From positions 19,100,210 through 19,164,209 of the forward strand of contig CM057169.1 of the NCBI GenBank assembly GCA_029962745.1: 64,000 nt of DNA, written 5' to 3'. The translations under genes and the position numbers were made by a program. The notes beneath the pieces are model-generated. The model was given only the letters and a program-made list of their open reading frames with translations, did not search any database and had not been told where the DNA came from. The stretch is from Echinometra lucunter. Lineage: Eukaryota; Echinodermata; Echinoidea; Camarodonta; Echinometridae. Within the stretch, counting starts at the first letter, position 1; each line of letters opens with the position of its first letter. Positions 1 through 9,766 of the stretch are shown here, one piece after another.

Positions 1-866
1 TCCCTCTTCTTTCAATTTGGCGCAAGTCATTTTTCACACTCTGAATAAAAAACAGGCAGTGTTCGAACAAGCGTGAACGAAAATTTGTTCTGTTAGTGGC
101 ACTTGATACATGAGAATACTGGGCATATATCGACATGAACAAATCTTCGAAATATTTTGAAATGTACATGTAATTTTGACAGGTTTCTAAAAAGTGTAAC
201 ATTTTTATTGGTACACCCTGTATAATTGTAGCTACTAACATATTTGTTAATGTGAAGGTGAAAATCCGAGCAAAAAATAAAAAAATAAAAAATAAAAGAA
301 AAGAATAATAATAACAAATGAATTAAAATAAACATGCCCCTTTCATATTGCTCATGCAGTACCACAACCGATATAGATAGAAGTATTCATTATTATTATT
401 ATTTAAAATAGAGGGTAGATACATTCAGTAAAATCGACTGCTTTCCAAGTACGCCCTCTAGGACGATATATCAAACAATATACAATAATCATACATTAAG
501 AGATACATGAAAATATAACATTCGTAAAATACTAACATTATATATATCTTTAAAAGACCGAATAGTTCAGTTTGTCTAATCAATGTCATCTTCATTTATA
601 TGATATTGGCAATTCAAATATTATTCTTTACAATTTTATATTTTTACAATGTATATAGGCCTAGTTGTATTATTTAATCTCTCTGTATGAGTTAAAGGGG
701 GTACCCAATGCTGAAACAATGTTAGCTCATTTAAAAGAGCATGATTTTATTAGCAGAAAATCATCTGCCTAAAGTTTTTTTAAAAGTCGTGTTGTCAAGG
801 AAACCCCCAAATGTGGTAAGATTTCAGGATATTTTTGACCCCTCAGCTGTGACCCAGTTTCAACTG
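1..866. other. AT-rich sequence without a recognisable gene
   Basis: No gene, RNA or clear repeat is supported here. The stretch is AT-rich with short A/T runs. The longest open frames (about 90 codons or fewer) have no recognisable domain. Confidence 0.6.
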
Positions 867-1012
867 GGTACCCACTTTTACGTCAAAATGACGTCAAAGT
901 GGGTACCTTGTCGCGCACTTTAGCAAAATGCGCGCAAGGTATAATACATATTGTACAGTCTAACGCGCAGCACAACTGCAATGCGCGAAGCTGGGTACCC
1001 ACTTTTACGTCA
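867..1012. repeat. Three-copy GGTACCCACTTTTACGTCA motif with hairpin
   Basis: A 19-bp word beginning GGTACCCAC at 867-885 is followed after 3 bases by its reverse complement at 889-907 with one mismatch, so the pair can form a tight hairpin. The direct word recurs at 994-1012. Between them lies CpG- and GCGC-rich sequence unlike the AT-rich surroundings. This is probably a fragment of a small transposable element. No target duplication was found. Confidence 0.55.
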
Positions 1013-1248
1013 TACCTCATACTCAATTTTTTTGGTCAACTCTTGACTTTTTATGAGAAAATTAGCCAAAATGCATTGATTTCGATTGAAAATCATAAAA
1101 TCTTTAATGTTATTCTTCTTGGAATTCTATACTCGATCATATATAAAAAATTTGTTTACCATTGTGTACTCACTTTAAGATTCACCTTGTATTTTTACGT
1201 TCATCATAAATAAATCTCGCAAGAAAGAATCATTTTAATTTCCCTTCC

Positions 1249-1811
1249 TTTTGAATTTGAATTTGAATTTATTTCACATCTCTTAAAAAACTAGAATACA
1301 ATCATTGAGAATCAAAAGATTTCTGGATAACATACAAAGTAGTAAAAAAAACAACAATTATACATATAATACAAAATAACAAAATGCATAAAGTAATGAA
1401 GTGGATGTGGGGGAGCAGCAAAAAGCCATTGGCCTATCACGGCTACTCCCTGATTGACATTCATCACTAATCATACAATAAAATCTTACAATCGACATCT
1501 GAGATTGCAAGAAACAAGACATATAACAAAATCAACAAAAATAGGCAAAAACATAAACCATATAGGCAAGCTTATTAAAGAGTACGATTATTCAAAAAGT
1601 ATAATTTACATTTTCTTTTAAATAAATTTAGTGAAAGGCATTGTTTTAACTTAGAAGGCAGATTGTTCCACACGAGTGGTCGACTGTGACTTATAACAGT
1701 TCTTGAAAAATTAAAACGGTAAAAAGGAACATATAATTTGTCAGAGTTTCTTGTAAGGTATTTGTTGATGCTGCGATTTGTTATAAAATAATCATCAAAA
1801 GAGTTAAGTAA
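1249..1811 (-). mobile_element. Non-LTR retrotransposon (LINE) 3' end, 5' side lost in gap
   Basis: On the minus strand an ORF2-type C-terminus (1,575-1,811) is followed by an AT-rich 3' UTR and ends in a hexamer tail, read on the plus strand as (TTTGAA)n at about 1,249-1,272. A short oligomeric tail at the 3' end is typical of several non-LTR clades. The element runs into the assembly gap at 1,812, so its length and any target duplication cannot be seen. Confidence 0.75.
1575..1811 (-). pseudogene. LINE ORF2 C-terminal fragment (reverse transcriptase protein tail)
   Basis: Reading the minus strand gives 78 codons and a stop at 1,575-1,577, entering directly from the N gap. The frame contains the block RPLVWNNLPSKLKQ followed by a hydrophobic/basic tail (LFKRKCKLYFLNN). 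This matches the conserved post-RT ending 'VWNSLP..I....S...FK..LK..L' found at the C-terminus of CR1/L2/Jockey-like LINE ORF2 proteins. No catalytic RT or endonuclease residues are present in the visible part. It is a fragment of a transposon gene, not a host gene. The exact clade is not determined. Confidence 0.75.
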
Positions 1812-2311
1812 NNNNNNNNNNNNNNNNNNNNNNNNNNNNNNNNNNNNNNNNNNNNNNNNNNNNNNNNNNNNNNNNNNNNNNNNNNNNNNNNNNNNNNNNN
1901 NNNNNNNNNNNNNNNNNNNNNNNNNNNNNNNNNNNNNNNNNNNNNNNNNNNNNNNNNNNNNNNNNNNNNNNNNNNNNNNNNNNNNNNNNNNNNNNNNNNN
2001 NNNNNNNNNNNNNNNNNNNNNNNNNNNNNNNNNNNNNNNNNNNNNNNNNNNNNNNNNNNNNNNNNNNNNNNNNNNNNNNNNNNNNNNNNNNNNNNNNNNN
2101 NNNNNNNNNNNNNNNNNNNNNNNNNNNNNNNNNNNNNNNNNNNNNNNNNNNNNNNNNNNNNNNNNNNNNNNNNNNNNNNNNNNNNNNNNNNNNNNNNNNN
2201 NNNNNNNNNNNNNNNNNNNNNNNNNNNNNNNNNNNNNNNNNNNNNNNNNNNNNNNNNNNNNNNNNNNNNNNNNNNNNNNNNNNNNNNNNNNNNNNNNNNN
2301 NNNNNNNNNNN
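1812..2311. other. Assembly gap of exactly 500 N
   Basis: Exactly 500 unknown bases. A round number identical to the second gap (32,952-33,451) indicates a placeholder length rather than a measured size. Confidence 0.99.
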
Positions 2312-3080
2312 ATGGTTGGACTCTGCCTTGAAAAAAGGGTCTCTTTTTAAGTTTTTAGTCATCTTACATATATTTCTGGGTATCACATGATATTTTCACA
2401 ATGAAAGAATAACAATTCCCAAACCTATATATTGCTTTTTAATGCAATATCGTCTGCTCATAAATATATATTTCAGATATAAGATAAGGATGATCCAAGG
2501 TTTCAAGGCTTTTCCATGCAAACAACACTTCACAATAATCACATTTACATGGACTCATTGCTATCACAGGCACAGCTAGAAAATTTTGAAGGGGGGAGGG
2601 GGGAGTTGGTTTTATCCACCTGGTAATTCGCTTGCACAAGTTAGCTGAACTTCACCGAAAGAATTCCCCTTTAGAAGGTCGTTATATAAATCTTCAACTT
2701 TTCAACAAGAGTGTGATTTCTTTCTCAAAGGTCACTAGTTTTTGTGATTTGCCCACAGCCCATGAAAATGTTTAATTGCTGACAAAAATATTGAATTTTT
2801 CTAAATGTAGTGACATCCCCCTAAAGCCACTGCAAGCACATATTGATGTTCAAAATTGAGTTGGCAGAAGCCCAAAATCAACAAATACTTGTTAAAATGT
2901 AAAAAAAGATGACCTTTTTTGTTTGTTCTACTTCTGGCATGTCTGTTTTTACACTAAACCAAAAGCAAAAAATATTCAGAACTTTTATCAGAACTTTTTT
3001 ACTTTAGAGAAAAAACTGCCACATGATATACTGCTGTGAATAATTCATCTTTTTAATTTACAATGCCCTGTTGTTTGATA
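2312..3080. other. Sequence without a recognisable gene
   Basis: Nothing convincing was seen. A 66-codon minus frame (2,439-2,639) contains one Cys-x2-Cys...His arrangement but no second zinc-binding His, so it was not accepted as a zinc finger. A G-rich stretch at about 2,589-2,606 resembles the G-rich ends of hAT-like repeats in this window. Confidence 0.5.
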
Positions 3081-3082
3081 GA

Positions 3083-3144
3083 AGTCAAAAGGGCATTAAC
3101 TGTATGTAAAATGGTGTGTGTAATGCCCTTCTGTCTGGCTCTCA
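3083..3144. repeat. Short hairpin repeat, related copy at 53,148-53,206
   Basis: The word AAGGGCATTA (3,089-3,098) is answered by its perfect reverse complement at 3,121-3,130, giving a ~60-nt hairpin module. A recognisably related module with the same core order (CAAAAGGGxATTAACTGT, then GTAAAA, then an AATGCC/AACGCC arm and a CTGG end) occurs at 53,148-53,206. The shared arrangement marks it as a dispersed repeat. Confidence 0.5.
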
Positions 3145-3282
3145 GCACACAATACTACACAGGGGCAGATTCAGGGAGAGGGGACGATTCGGCCACGCCC
3201 CTTTTTCTGCTACATGATATGGCAAGGAGATGTTGACATCAAAATTAAATTGGTGAATACCAAAATGTCTTTTGCTCTTCAT

Positions 3283-3523
3283 GTCAGGGATCCTACGTCA
3301 CTATACTACATTCATAACATGCGCTCCAAGACTCTGGAATGATCTACCAAGATTTATTCGTTTATCCCCTTCCTTGGAGGTTTTCAAGAAACATCTCAAA
3401 ACTCTACTCTTCAAACAGTAACCAAATCAATGCTTATTTTTATTCCTACTCTTACGCCTATGTAAAGCGCTGTGAAACAACTTGTAGTTCGTAAGAGCGC
3501 TATAGAAATGTTATTATTATTAT
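3283..3523 (+). mobile_element. 5'-truncated CR1-like LINE 3' end with (TTA)n tail
   Basis: An ORF2 C-terminal fragment (3,290-3,421) is followed by a ~100-bp 3' UTR ending GCGCTATAGAAATG and a (TTA)n run at about 3,511-3,523. The 'GCGC..TA..AAAT + ATT repeats' ending is shared with the LINE at 23,731-24,132, so both belong to the same broad group (CR1/Rex-like by ending and tail). The element is heavily 5' truncated. No clear target duplication was identified. Confidence 0.7.
3290..3421 (+). pseudogene. LINE ORF2 C-terminal fragment
   Basis: The frame reads about 43 codons to a TAA at 3,419-3,421 and contains APRLWNDLPRFIRLSPS followed by LEVFKKHLKTLLFKQ. This is the classic C-terminal block of CR1-type reverse transcriptase proteins ('aPrLWNsLP..IR...sl..FK..LKT.LF'). 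It lacks the RT and endonuclease domains because of 5' truncation, so it is a dead transposon fragment. Confidence 0.75.
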
Positions 3524-4577
3524 AACATGAGCTCCAAATATCACCTCTGTAAAATGATATTGCTCGTTCAGATATACTCTCATTATGAAAAAATAAGCAA
3601 CTTGTGAGTAGACAAGCTAACAGGTATGTTTTTGCACCCATGAAAGGGTAATTACAGAATCAAACTGACATTTGATTCCACTCGTTATCATCATTTATTT
3701 TCTTCAAACTCCTGTACTGTTAATCCCTTTGAATTGTAGGGGAGGGGGGGGGGGGGTGGGGGGGGTATTTTATATGTAGAAGTAGTATAAAAATTATTTT
3801 TAAAGGTGATTGGTGCACTTGAAATAGAGAAGGGAACAGTTTCATGATCAAGAGATTGCAATCGGATACCATAGGAACACATCCTAGAAATATACTGAAA
3901 TACATTAACTGACAAGAAATGAACTTACCCTGTCAAAATGGCATCAGATTACAAAGTATCAACATCACATGAAGATGATGCTAAAGTACATTACTCCATC
4001 TCCATAACAGTACATTAACACCTCAATACATCTATCTAATCAAGGATGTAGTTAGCAATCTAATGATGATATTACAAATTTGTACTGCTAGATACTCCAT
4101 GCATACGCCCACAGTAAGACAAATGCAATGATGATCTCGATAGGCCTGTACCTGGAAAATTGGTGGGATAGCATATGTGGATTGCAGCAAACAAGTAGTC
4201 TCTACATACAGACATAATGCGTCCCCTTTCAAACTAATATGGAAGAAATGAATGTAGGCAATGCAGCTGCAGAGGCATTGATCACTAGACCATTCTGCAA
4301 AGGCGGAATACAACAGAATTTCTGACTTAGACAAAACTATTCCAATAAGAAAAAGATACAAAGATCATCAGATTTTGCAGTTTTATCACATGGGCAAGGA
4401 GCACAAAATTTTAGAATTCATTCTGACGCCATACACGAGTTTGAATTGAGACAGTGACATACCTACAGCCACCACCCCCTTCTCCCTCTCTCTAGCCTCT
4501 GGATAGCGGTATAAGTATTCAAGGTGAAAACTTGCTCTGAAGATAAAATGCAGCCATTAATGACCAAATCATGTGCT
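3524..4577. other. No gene seen; poly-G tract at about 3,739-3,765
   Basis: Mostly AT-rich sequence with one long G run near 3,739-3,765. Open frames of 60-109 codons occur on the minus strand, but none shows a recognisable domain and several are created by the G run. Confidence 0.5.
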
Positions 4578-4805
4578 TACATACAGGACCGGATCCAGAC
4601 TTTTCCAAAAGAGGGGGGAGGGGGGAGGAGTGGCTGGTCAGCTTAAAAAAAAAAAAACTCAGAATTTTCAGGTGCATTTTACCCCCAAAATTCTCGCTGA
4701 TAAGCAAATAAAAAGGTTTCAAAAGGGGCGCTGTGGCCCCCTGGGTGTCAAAAAAGGGGGAGCCAAGGCCGATTCGGCCTCCCCATTGATCCGCCCCTGT
4801 ATGTA
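4578..4805. mobile_element. Non-autonomous hAT-like MITE, 228 bp
   Basis: The ends form an inverted repeat: TACATACAGGACCGGATC on the left and, reverse-complemented, TACATACAGGGGCGGATC on the right (two mismatches in 18). The CAGG..CGGATC core is typical of hAT-type ends. The interior holds a G-rich block and an A/T run and no transposase. No exact 8-bp target duplication could be delimited, so the superfamily is inferred from the ends only. Confidence 0.6.
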
Positions 4806-5149
4806 GGATATAATGTACTAGTATAAAAGCAAATCGTATGTCCTCATGAGCAACATAGTGAAAGTGTATACCTTAAAGAAAGCGATCAAAGTCTGGAAAT
4901 CAGTCTAGAGGAGAGTTAAGGTCAAATGAGGTCAAGGGGAGGTACCCCAGGGCGGTGATAGAAATGACGGTTTCCATTACGAGCAGTGACAATGCCATGT
5001 CATCTTCCCACCATTGAACAGCAGGCTGTCTGAGTGAAAGTACATGTACACCAGGTGCTTCCAAAACACAAATTTGGCTATAATAACTCACAAATGTTGA
5101 AATAGTCGCCATTAACTATAAATCATGATATGACCTCACAGCTCCAACC

Positions 5150-5198
5150 CGGGGACCCCCCCCCCCCCACCTCCTTTCAAGTCTACCCAGTATATTTT

Positions 5199-5230
<32 letters not shown>

Positions 5231-5420
5231 GGGACTGCATGCTGTATGAAGTACATATGCAGCTTTCAAAACACCAAACTTGCATACCATAACTTATAAT
5301 CATCATCATCTTCCTTTGACCTTATGACTTGACCTCCGTCTCCCCACCCACATGTCTCCCTCCCTCCCCCCCCCAAGATACTAGTAGTTGACTGTTTTTG
5401 TCTACTTGCCTCTCTCTCTC
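5150..5420. repeat. Poly-C and (CT)n microsatellites
   Basis: A C run near 5,157-5,168, a (CT)n run at about 5,207-5,230 and further CT/C-rich patches to about 5,420. Low-complexity DNA without a gene. Confidence 0.8.
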
Positions 5421-5584
5421 TATCTGGCTTGTATTAATTATGAATGTTGCTGAACATTTTCCTATCATTTAGTTTCATATTCCTATTATTATGCCTTCAA
5501 AAAATAACAGGTAGATATTTTTGTTTTGCTTGTTTGAATCCTTAGCTACTACATAATTTTTTTTCCTTAAATATTCTCGAAAAA

Positions 5585-5975
5585 GGGATTGGTAAGCGTT
5601 ACGGACGGACAGACGGATGCGGCTAAGGATCCCTTAGTCTCGCTCCACCTTGGTGGCTCAACAAAAACTGTCACATTACAACAACTACTACTTGAATGGT
5701 CGCAATGTTATTCAAGTTTCACAAGCATCACAGACAGACGACGGACGAACAGACGGATGCCGCTAAGGATCCCTTAGTCTTGCTCCACCTCGGTGGCTCA
5801 ACAAAAACTGTCACATTACAACAACTACATGTACTACTTGAAAGGTCCCAAAGTTATTCATGTTTCACAAGCATCACGGACGGACGACGGACGGACGGAC
5901 AGACGGATGCTGCTAAGGGATTCCTTAGTCATGCTCCACCTCGGTGGCTTGACAAAAATTGCCCCTTCCAACAGA
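5585..5975 (+). repeat. Three-unit tandem repeat, ~140-150 bp period, GACGGACG-rich
   Basis: The anchor AGACGGATGC occurs at 5,611, 5,751 and 5,901 (periods 140 and 150). Each unit runs: a GGACGGAC-type block, GCTAAGG..CCTTAGTC, GCTCCACCTCGGTGGCT, an ACAAAAACTGTCACATTAC block, then TTCA.GTTTCACAAGCATCA. Units two and three differ from unit one by scattered substitutions and a small insertion. Parts of all three frames are open, but the unit structure and high CpG content argue for a repeat, not a protein. Confidence 0.8.
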
Positions 5976-6726
5976 ACATGGAAATTTTTTAAACAAGTGA
6001 TGCATTCCTTGGTCATTCCCCTATTCATAAATCAAGAAGAACTTTTTCAGCCATCTGTAAACATCACTTCTTAACCCGTTAACAACTGGAATCGGTTGGC
6101 CCCTATACTAACTCAATGGGAATGAAAGAATTGTTAGTCAATGGATTAATCTTCCAATATGATTCATCTTGGAAACCAATATGAATTTGTTCCTCCATCC
6201 GTCACGGGGTATGGCACACAACATCCCAGACAATAAAGCAACATTAGATGGCCTGCGGGCTCTTTCTTCAGCTTTGTAACTGAATATGCGAATCCATATT
6301 TGAACGGTGGGCATGGCTAGTCTGCGGAAACGGACTCGGCTTGAATATCATCCGTGATAATCTGTCTCAAGACAGGTTTATTGACTATATTATCTTTATG
6401 AAAAACATTAAACACTCTAAACGTTAAAGGAATATGGAGGAATGCATATACAGTATGTAATGATGTGTGTCAAACTCGAGATGCTTCTCTAATAAATTTA
6501 ATCAGATAAATGAGATAACCTGTTCCCATAAAGGCTCGTTCACAAATTAAAGCGCAAACCGTGTGTTTTTCTGCCTGCAGATGAAATGTATGTACATGTA
6601 TATGAGGCAGCAAAATGCTGTGGACCAATTGAATTCTAGTTAGCACTTATTATGAGGTCACAAGTTTGTCTGCCAAACTTTTGGCAAAACTCTCTTTTAT
6701 TTGAGCGTTTGCCATCTGAATGAGCA
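5976..6726. other. Sequence without a recognisable gene
   Basis: Nothing supported on either strand. No simple repeats of note. Confidence 0.5.
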
Positions 6727-6730
6727 TTAA

Positions 6731-7216
6731 TACATTGGCTAACATTGTTATGATTTTAAAAAATCTTGTTTTGTTACTTGAAAATGGGATAAACATAAGG
6801 GTTATAGTGTAAAAATACCAGTCTGAAAGTTTCAAAGTATAATATCCACAGGAAGTATTTTTAAATATAAAAAATGTGAACCAATGTTTGAAAAATATAC
6901 GAGGGTCGGTTGCACAGAATAGACATAAGGAGTGCGCATGCGCGTGTGACTCACCTTACCGTGCTGTGTGTACTGGCAAATCACGCGGTGGGAGGCACAT
7001 AACGGCATTTTCAAATTCAAGCAAAGTGGTCCTCTTCGTGATTGTCTCGTGAGACGAAGGATAATGAAATCGCCGTTTGCGTCTAACTGACACTTTTTCA
7101 TTACAAATTATGGTTGGTTTCAGGGTTTTTGAGTACAAATGCAAGTACTCATACGCATGTTTCATCTTAGTTTGAGAATTTTTTAAATCAGCTACTCACA
7201 AAGTTAGCCAATGCCT
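6731..7216. mobile_element. TTAA-flanked MITE, family B, 486 bp
   Basis: Flanked by TTAA at 6,727-6,730 and 7,217-7,220. The terminal inverted repeats are (TA)CATTGGCTAACATTG and, from the right end, AGGCATTGGCTAACTTTG. The interior closely matches the copy at 28,198-28,685, including TTGAAAAATATACGAGGGTC and a CpG-rich core with GCGCATGCGC. It has no coding capacity. TTAA specificity points to a piggyBac-like transposase in trans (inference). Its right TTAA is shared with the next element at 7,221. Confidence 0.8.
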
Positions 7217-7220
7217 TTAA

Positions 7221-7629
7221 CCCATAGAGGTACAGTGTCTCCTTTAGGAGACGCTTTGGCAGTATCTGCTGATCCAGAATGCTGGGCATTACACACTATA
7301 TATGAGCAGAAAGAGAAAAATTCACTGAAAGTTTTGAGTCCATTCCCAGTGCAGAATGTTGCTGCATTTTCAAATTAGAGGAGTTTAAATGTAACTAATC
7401 ATTAAACTCGTTAAATTGGCAATGCAGTGAATATAAAATAATCACCATTTTCGTGTTCAAATTGGCAGTTTCAGCTTAAATTTTGCAGTCATAATTCATT
7501 TTGGTTCATGTTATATCTACATTTATTTTGTTCAAATTATGTAAGAGTGGAAAAAAATAATATTTGTTGCCAATTTGAGGATTGAAGATGATTAATTTAG
7601 ACCTCTAAAAAGCTCTGTACTTCTATGGG
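7221..7629. mobile_element. TTAA-flanked MITE, family A (divergent subfamily), 409 bp
   Basis: Flanked by TTAA at 7,217-7,220 and 7,630-7,633. The ends are CCCATAGAGGTACAG and, from the right, CCCATAGAAGTACAG. The inner sequence follows the same order as the 19,527 element (GAGCAGAAAGAG, AAATTGGCAATG, CAAATTGGCA, TTGCCAATTTGAG, GATTAATTTAG) but is clearly diverged. It has no ORF. It abuts the family B element, which suggests insertion into that element's own TTAA duplication. Confidence 0.8.
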
Positions 7630-7633
7630 TTAA

Positions 7634-8017
7634 TACATCATCAATGGTGATCTATCCAAACACAGATTTAGTGACCCTATCATCCTCTGAAACAAATGTC
7701 TGTCAAACAATACTCTAAATTTTCAATTCTGAGCCAACTACTGTATATGCCACACATTTTACGGACATAAAGTTCCACAATTGGATAAGTCAGACCATTT
7801 CGACTGTGATTAAATTTGCTATCAGAATCAAAGTCTAGAGGACCTTCTTCAACTTGGATATTATGAAAAAAATTCATATTAATAGCAGGAACCAAGCCTA
7901 CACAGTGCATGCTGGTTATGTCAAGTGCATGGCCAATATAAGAGTTAGAAACCTATACATGACCAGTACAGTTATAAATGGCAGACTCTGGGTTATGACT
8001 GTCTCACGTTCAGACCA
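7634..8017. other. Sequence without a recognisable gene
   Basis: Single-copy-looking DNA. Nothing identified. Confidence 0.5.
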
Positions 8018-8176
8018 GGGAGCGTTTCATCAACATTTGTTGTCTGACAAGTTGTCAGATCTGACATCTTTCCTTGATTTTGATTGGCTGAGAAGCATCG
8101 TTACTATGGCAACTGTCGGATAAAACAGACTTTGTCGGATAAAACATCCGACAAGTCCTTTCATGAAATGTTCCCC
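8018..8176. mobile_element. MITE with GGGAGCGTTTCAT / ATGAAATGTTCCCC ends
   Basis: The imperfect inverted ends GGGAGCGTTTCATCAA and, from the right, GGGGAACATTTCATGAA enclose a ~159-bp non-coding element. TGTCTGACAAGTTGTC on the left is answered by TCGGATAAAACATCCGACAAG on the right. It lies 1 bp from a second MITE. No target duplication is resolved. Confidence 0.6.
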
Positions 8177-8177
8177 A

Positions 8178-8325
8178 GGGCCCCGTTTCATAAAACTTTT
8201 TATCAGTAGCAAATGGCACATTTCTATGACAAATTTGCTCTCAGCCAATCAGATGCAAGGATTTCAGTAGCTTATAACAGTTAATGCAACTTGTTATTGA
8301 TAACAAGTTTTATGAAACGGGGCCC
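8178..8325. mobile_element. MITE of the GGGCCCCGTTTCATAAAAC family, 148 bp
   Basis: The ends are near-perfect inverted repeats of about 27 bp starting GGGCCCCGTTTCATAAAAC. The core contains TCTCAGCCAATCAGATGCAAGG and TATAACAGTTAATGCAAC. The same element occurs at 26,112-26,259 and 44,964-45,084. It is non-coding. Its abundance as a dispersed repeat in marine invertebrates is from memory and was not checked. Confidence 0.75.
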
Positions 8326-8900
8326 AGAAAACAGTACAGTGTCTTCTCTTCTCAATCAGATATCTGCATCATTTTCCCTTTAGGAGGAGCTTATTGCTCA
8401 GCCGCCTCCTTTAAACACCACCGACATATCTAATAAACTAGACAGCCCATGGGGGCTTCATGTATCACCACGGAGCTGAGCTTCGTTGCCTGGAGGGCTG
8501 TCTGGAGAGAGTTCAGCCCCCTAAAGGGATAATCTTTTCATTCCTGGGCAAGCTTCATTCATCTTTTAAAAAAGATGGAAGAGATAGACAGTGCAATATC
8601 TTTATCAATTCATAAAGGGCTTTTCATGCACTGCTGTCTCTAGTATAATTGAGATACTGGGTAAAATCCTCTCAGTCTGGTTTCATTTCGCTATAACTAT
8701 CAAAACACAATTAGTATTGAACGAGCTGGCTGACCTCGTATTGTTTCCATGAATCCGGGGTATTTTATTGCATTTTGAGGTGCTAAAAGTTGATATTAGC
8801 TACTGTAAGAATGCCACATCTCCTCATTCACTACTCTCACCAATGAATTAAAACATATTCAGCACAGTATCTGTGTATATCACCCTGCCTATTTCTCTCT
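8326..8900. other. No gene seen; moderately GC-rich patch at 8,380-8,530
   Basis: The patch contains an inverted pair, AGACAGCCC (about 8,439) with GGGCTGTCT (about 8,497), enclosing ~50 nt. The stem is short and only weakly extended, so no RNA gene is called. Confidence 0.4.
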
Positions 8901-9365
8901 CTTTTAGATGTTTCTCTCACCCTTTCTCTCTCTCCTTTTCTCTTTTTTTATTTTGCTCTTGCTCACTCGCTCTCTCTCTCTCTGTCTCTCTGCCTCTTTC
9001 TCTCTCTGCCTTTCTCCCAGATTTGGGAACCTGATTCACAAGCTTTGCTATTTAAGGTTTCCTCCACAATACAGCAAGCATAGTTCATAAATACCACGTA
9101 CTTAGATATACATACTGAATTATCATAATGATATATACATACTGAATTATCATAATGATTTTGAAATGCGAAGAAAGTCTTTGCAAATATCTTTGTTGTT
9201 ATTGTGGAAATGAAATGAAAAATTCAATGAAATATCTGTCTGTCTGTTTGCCTTACTCTCACTCTCTTTCTCTCTCCTCCTCTCCCTCTCTATCCATATC
9301 CCCCCTCTATCTAACCCTCTTCCTCCTCCCTCTCTCTATCTCTCTCTCTCTCTCTCTCCTCGCTC
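8895..9365. repeat. Two CT-rich microsatellite tracts
   Basis: Pyrimidine-rich (CT)n-dominated runs occupy about 8,895-9,020 and 9,240-9,365. The open frames over them (leucine/serine-rich) are artefacts of the repeat. Confidence 0.85.
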
Positions 9366-9703
9366 TCTGCCTTCAACACAAAACTCATTGTATATTCCAT
9401 ACAACCACCTGTCGTGCATGCACTTTTAATAGGACGAACCCATAGGAGATTAAAAACAGGTCAATTCTTGGAGCGCGACGTACTGCTCAATTACTTAATT
9501 ACCGCGGTGACTATCGGGATCAGAGACCGAAATCAATGTTCCATGACCTGTTACAACCTACCGACATTCATGATGAGATGGAACTTGACTTTTTAGCCTC
9601 TTCACTCCAGAAGAAATGCATACAAAATTTGTATACAAAAACATTATCTTATTAAAATCATCGTACACTGTACAGCGAAAGTGGCATACATACGTGCACA
9701 TGA

Positions 9704-9766
9704 AAAAATATTATACTGAATATTATACTGAATATTATACTGAAAATATATTTTCAGTATAATATA
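9704..9766. repeat. (TATTATACTGAA)n repeat ending in a perfect 34-bp palindrome
   Basis: The 12-bp word TATTATACTGAA repeats about three times from 9,708. The last unit runs into its own inverted copy, so 9,732-9,765 is a perfect palindrome without a spacer. A short inverted repeat of this kind can arise by replication template switching. No function is inferred. Confidence 0.75.

Noticed and set aside
2439..2639. Possible C2H2 zinc finger (CDYCEVLFAW...LDH) on the minus strand
   Set aside because: The second histidine and the usual Phe/Leu spacing are missing, and there is only a single unit.
8438..8505. MicroRNA-like hairpin (AGACAGCCC / GGGCTGTCT)
   Set aside because: The perfect stem is only 9 bp and the remainder pairs poorly.
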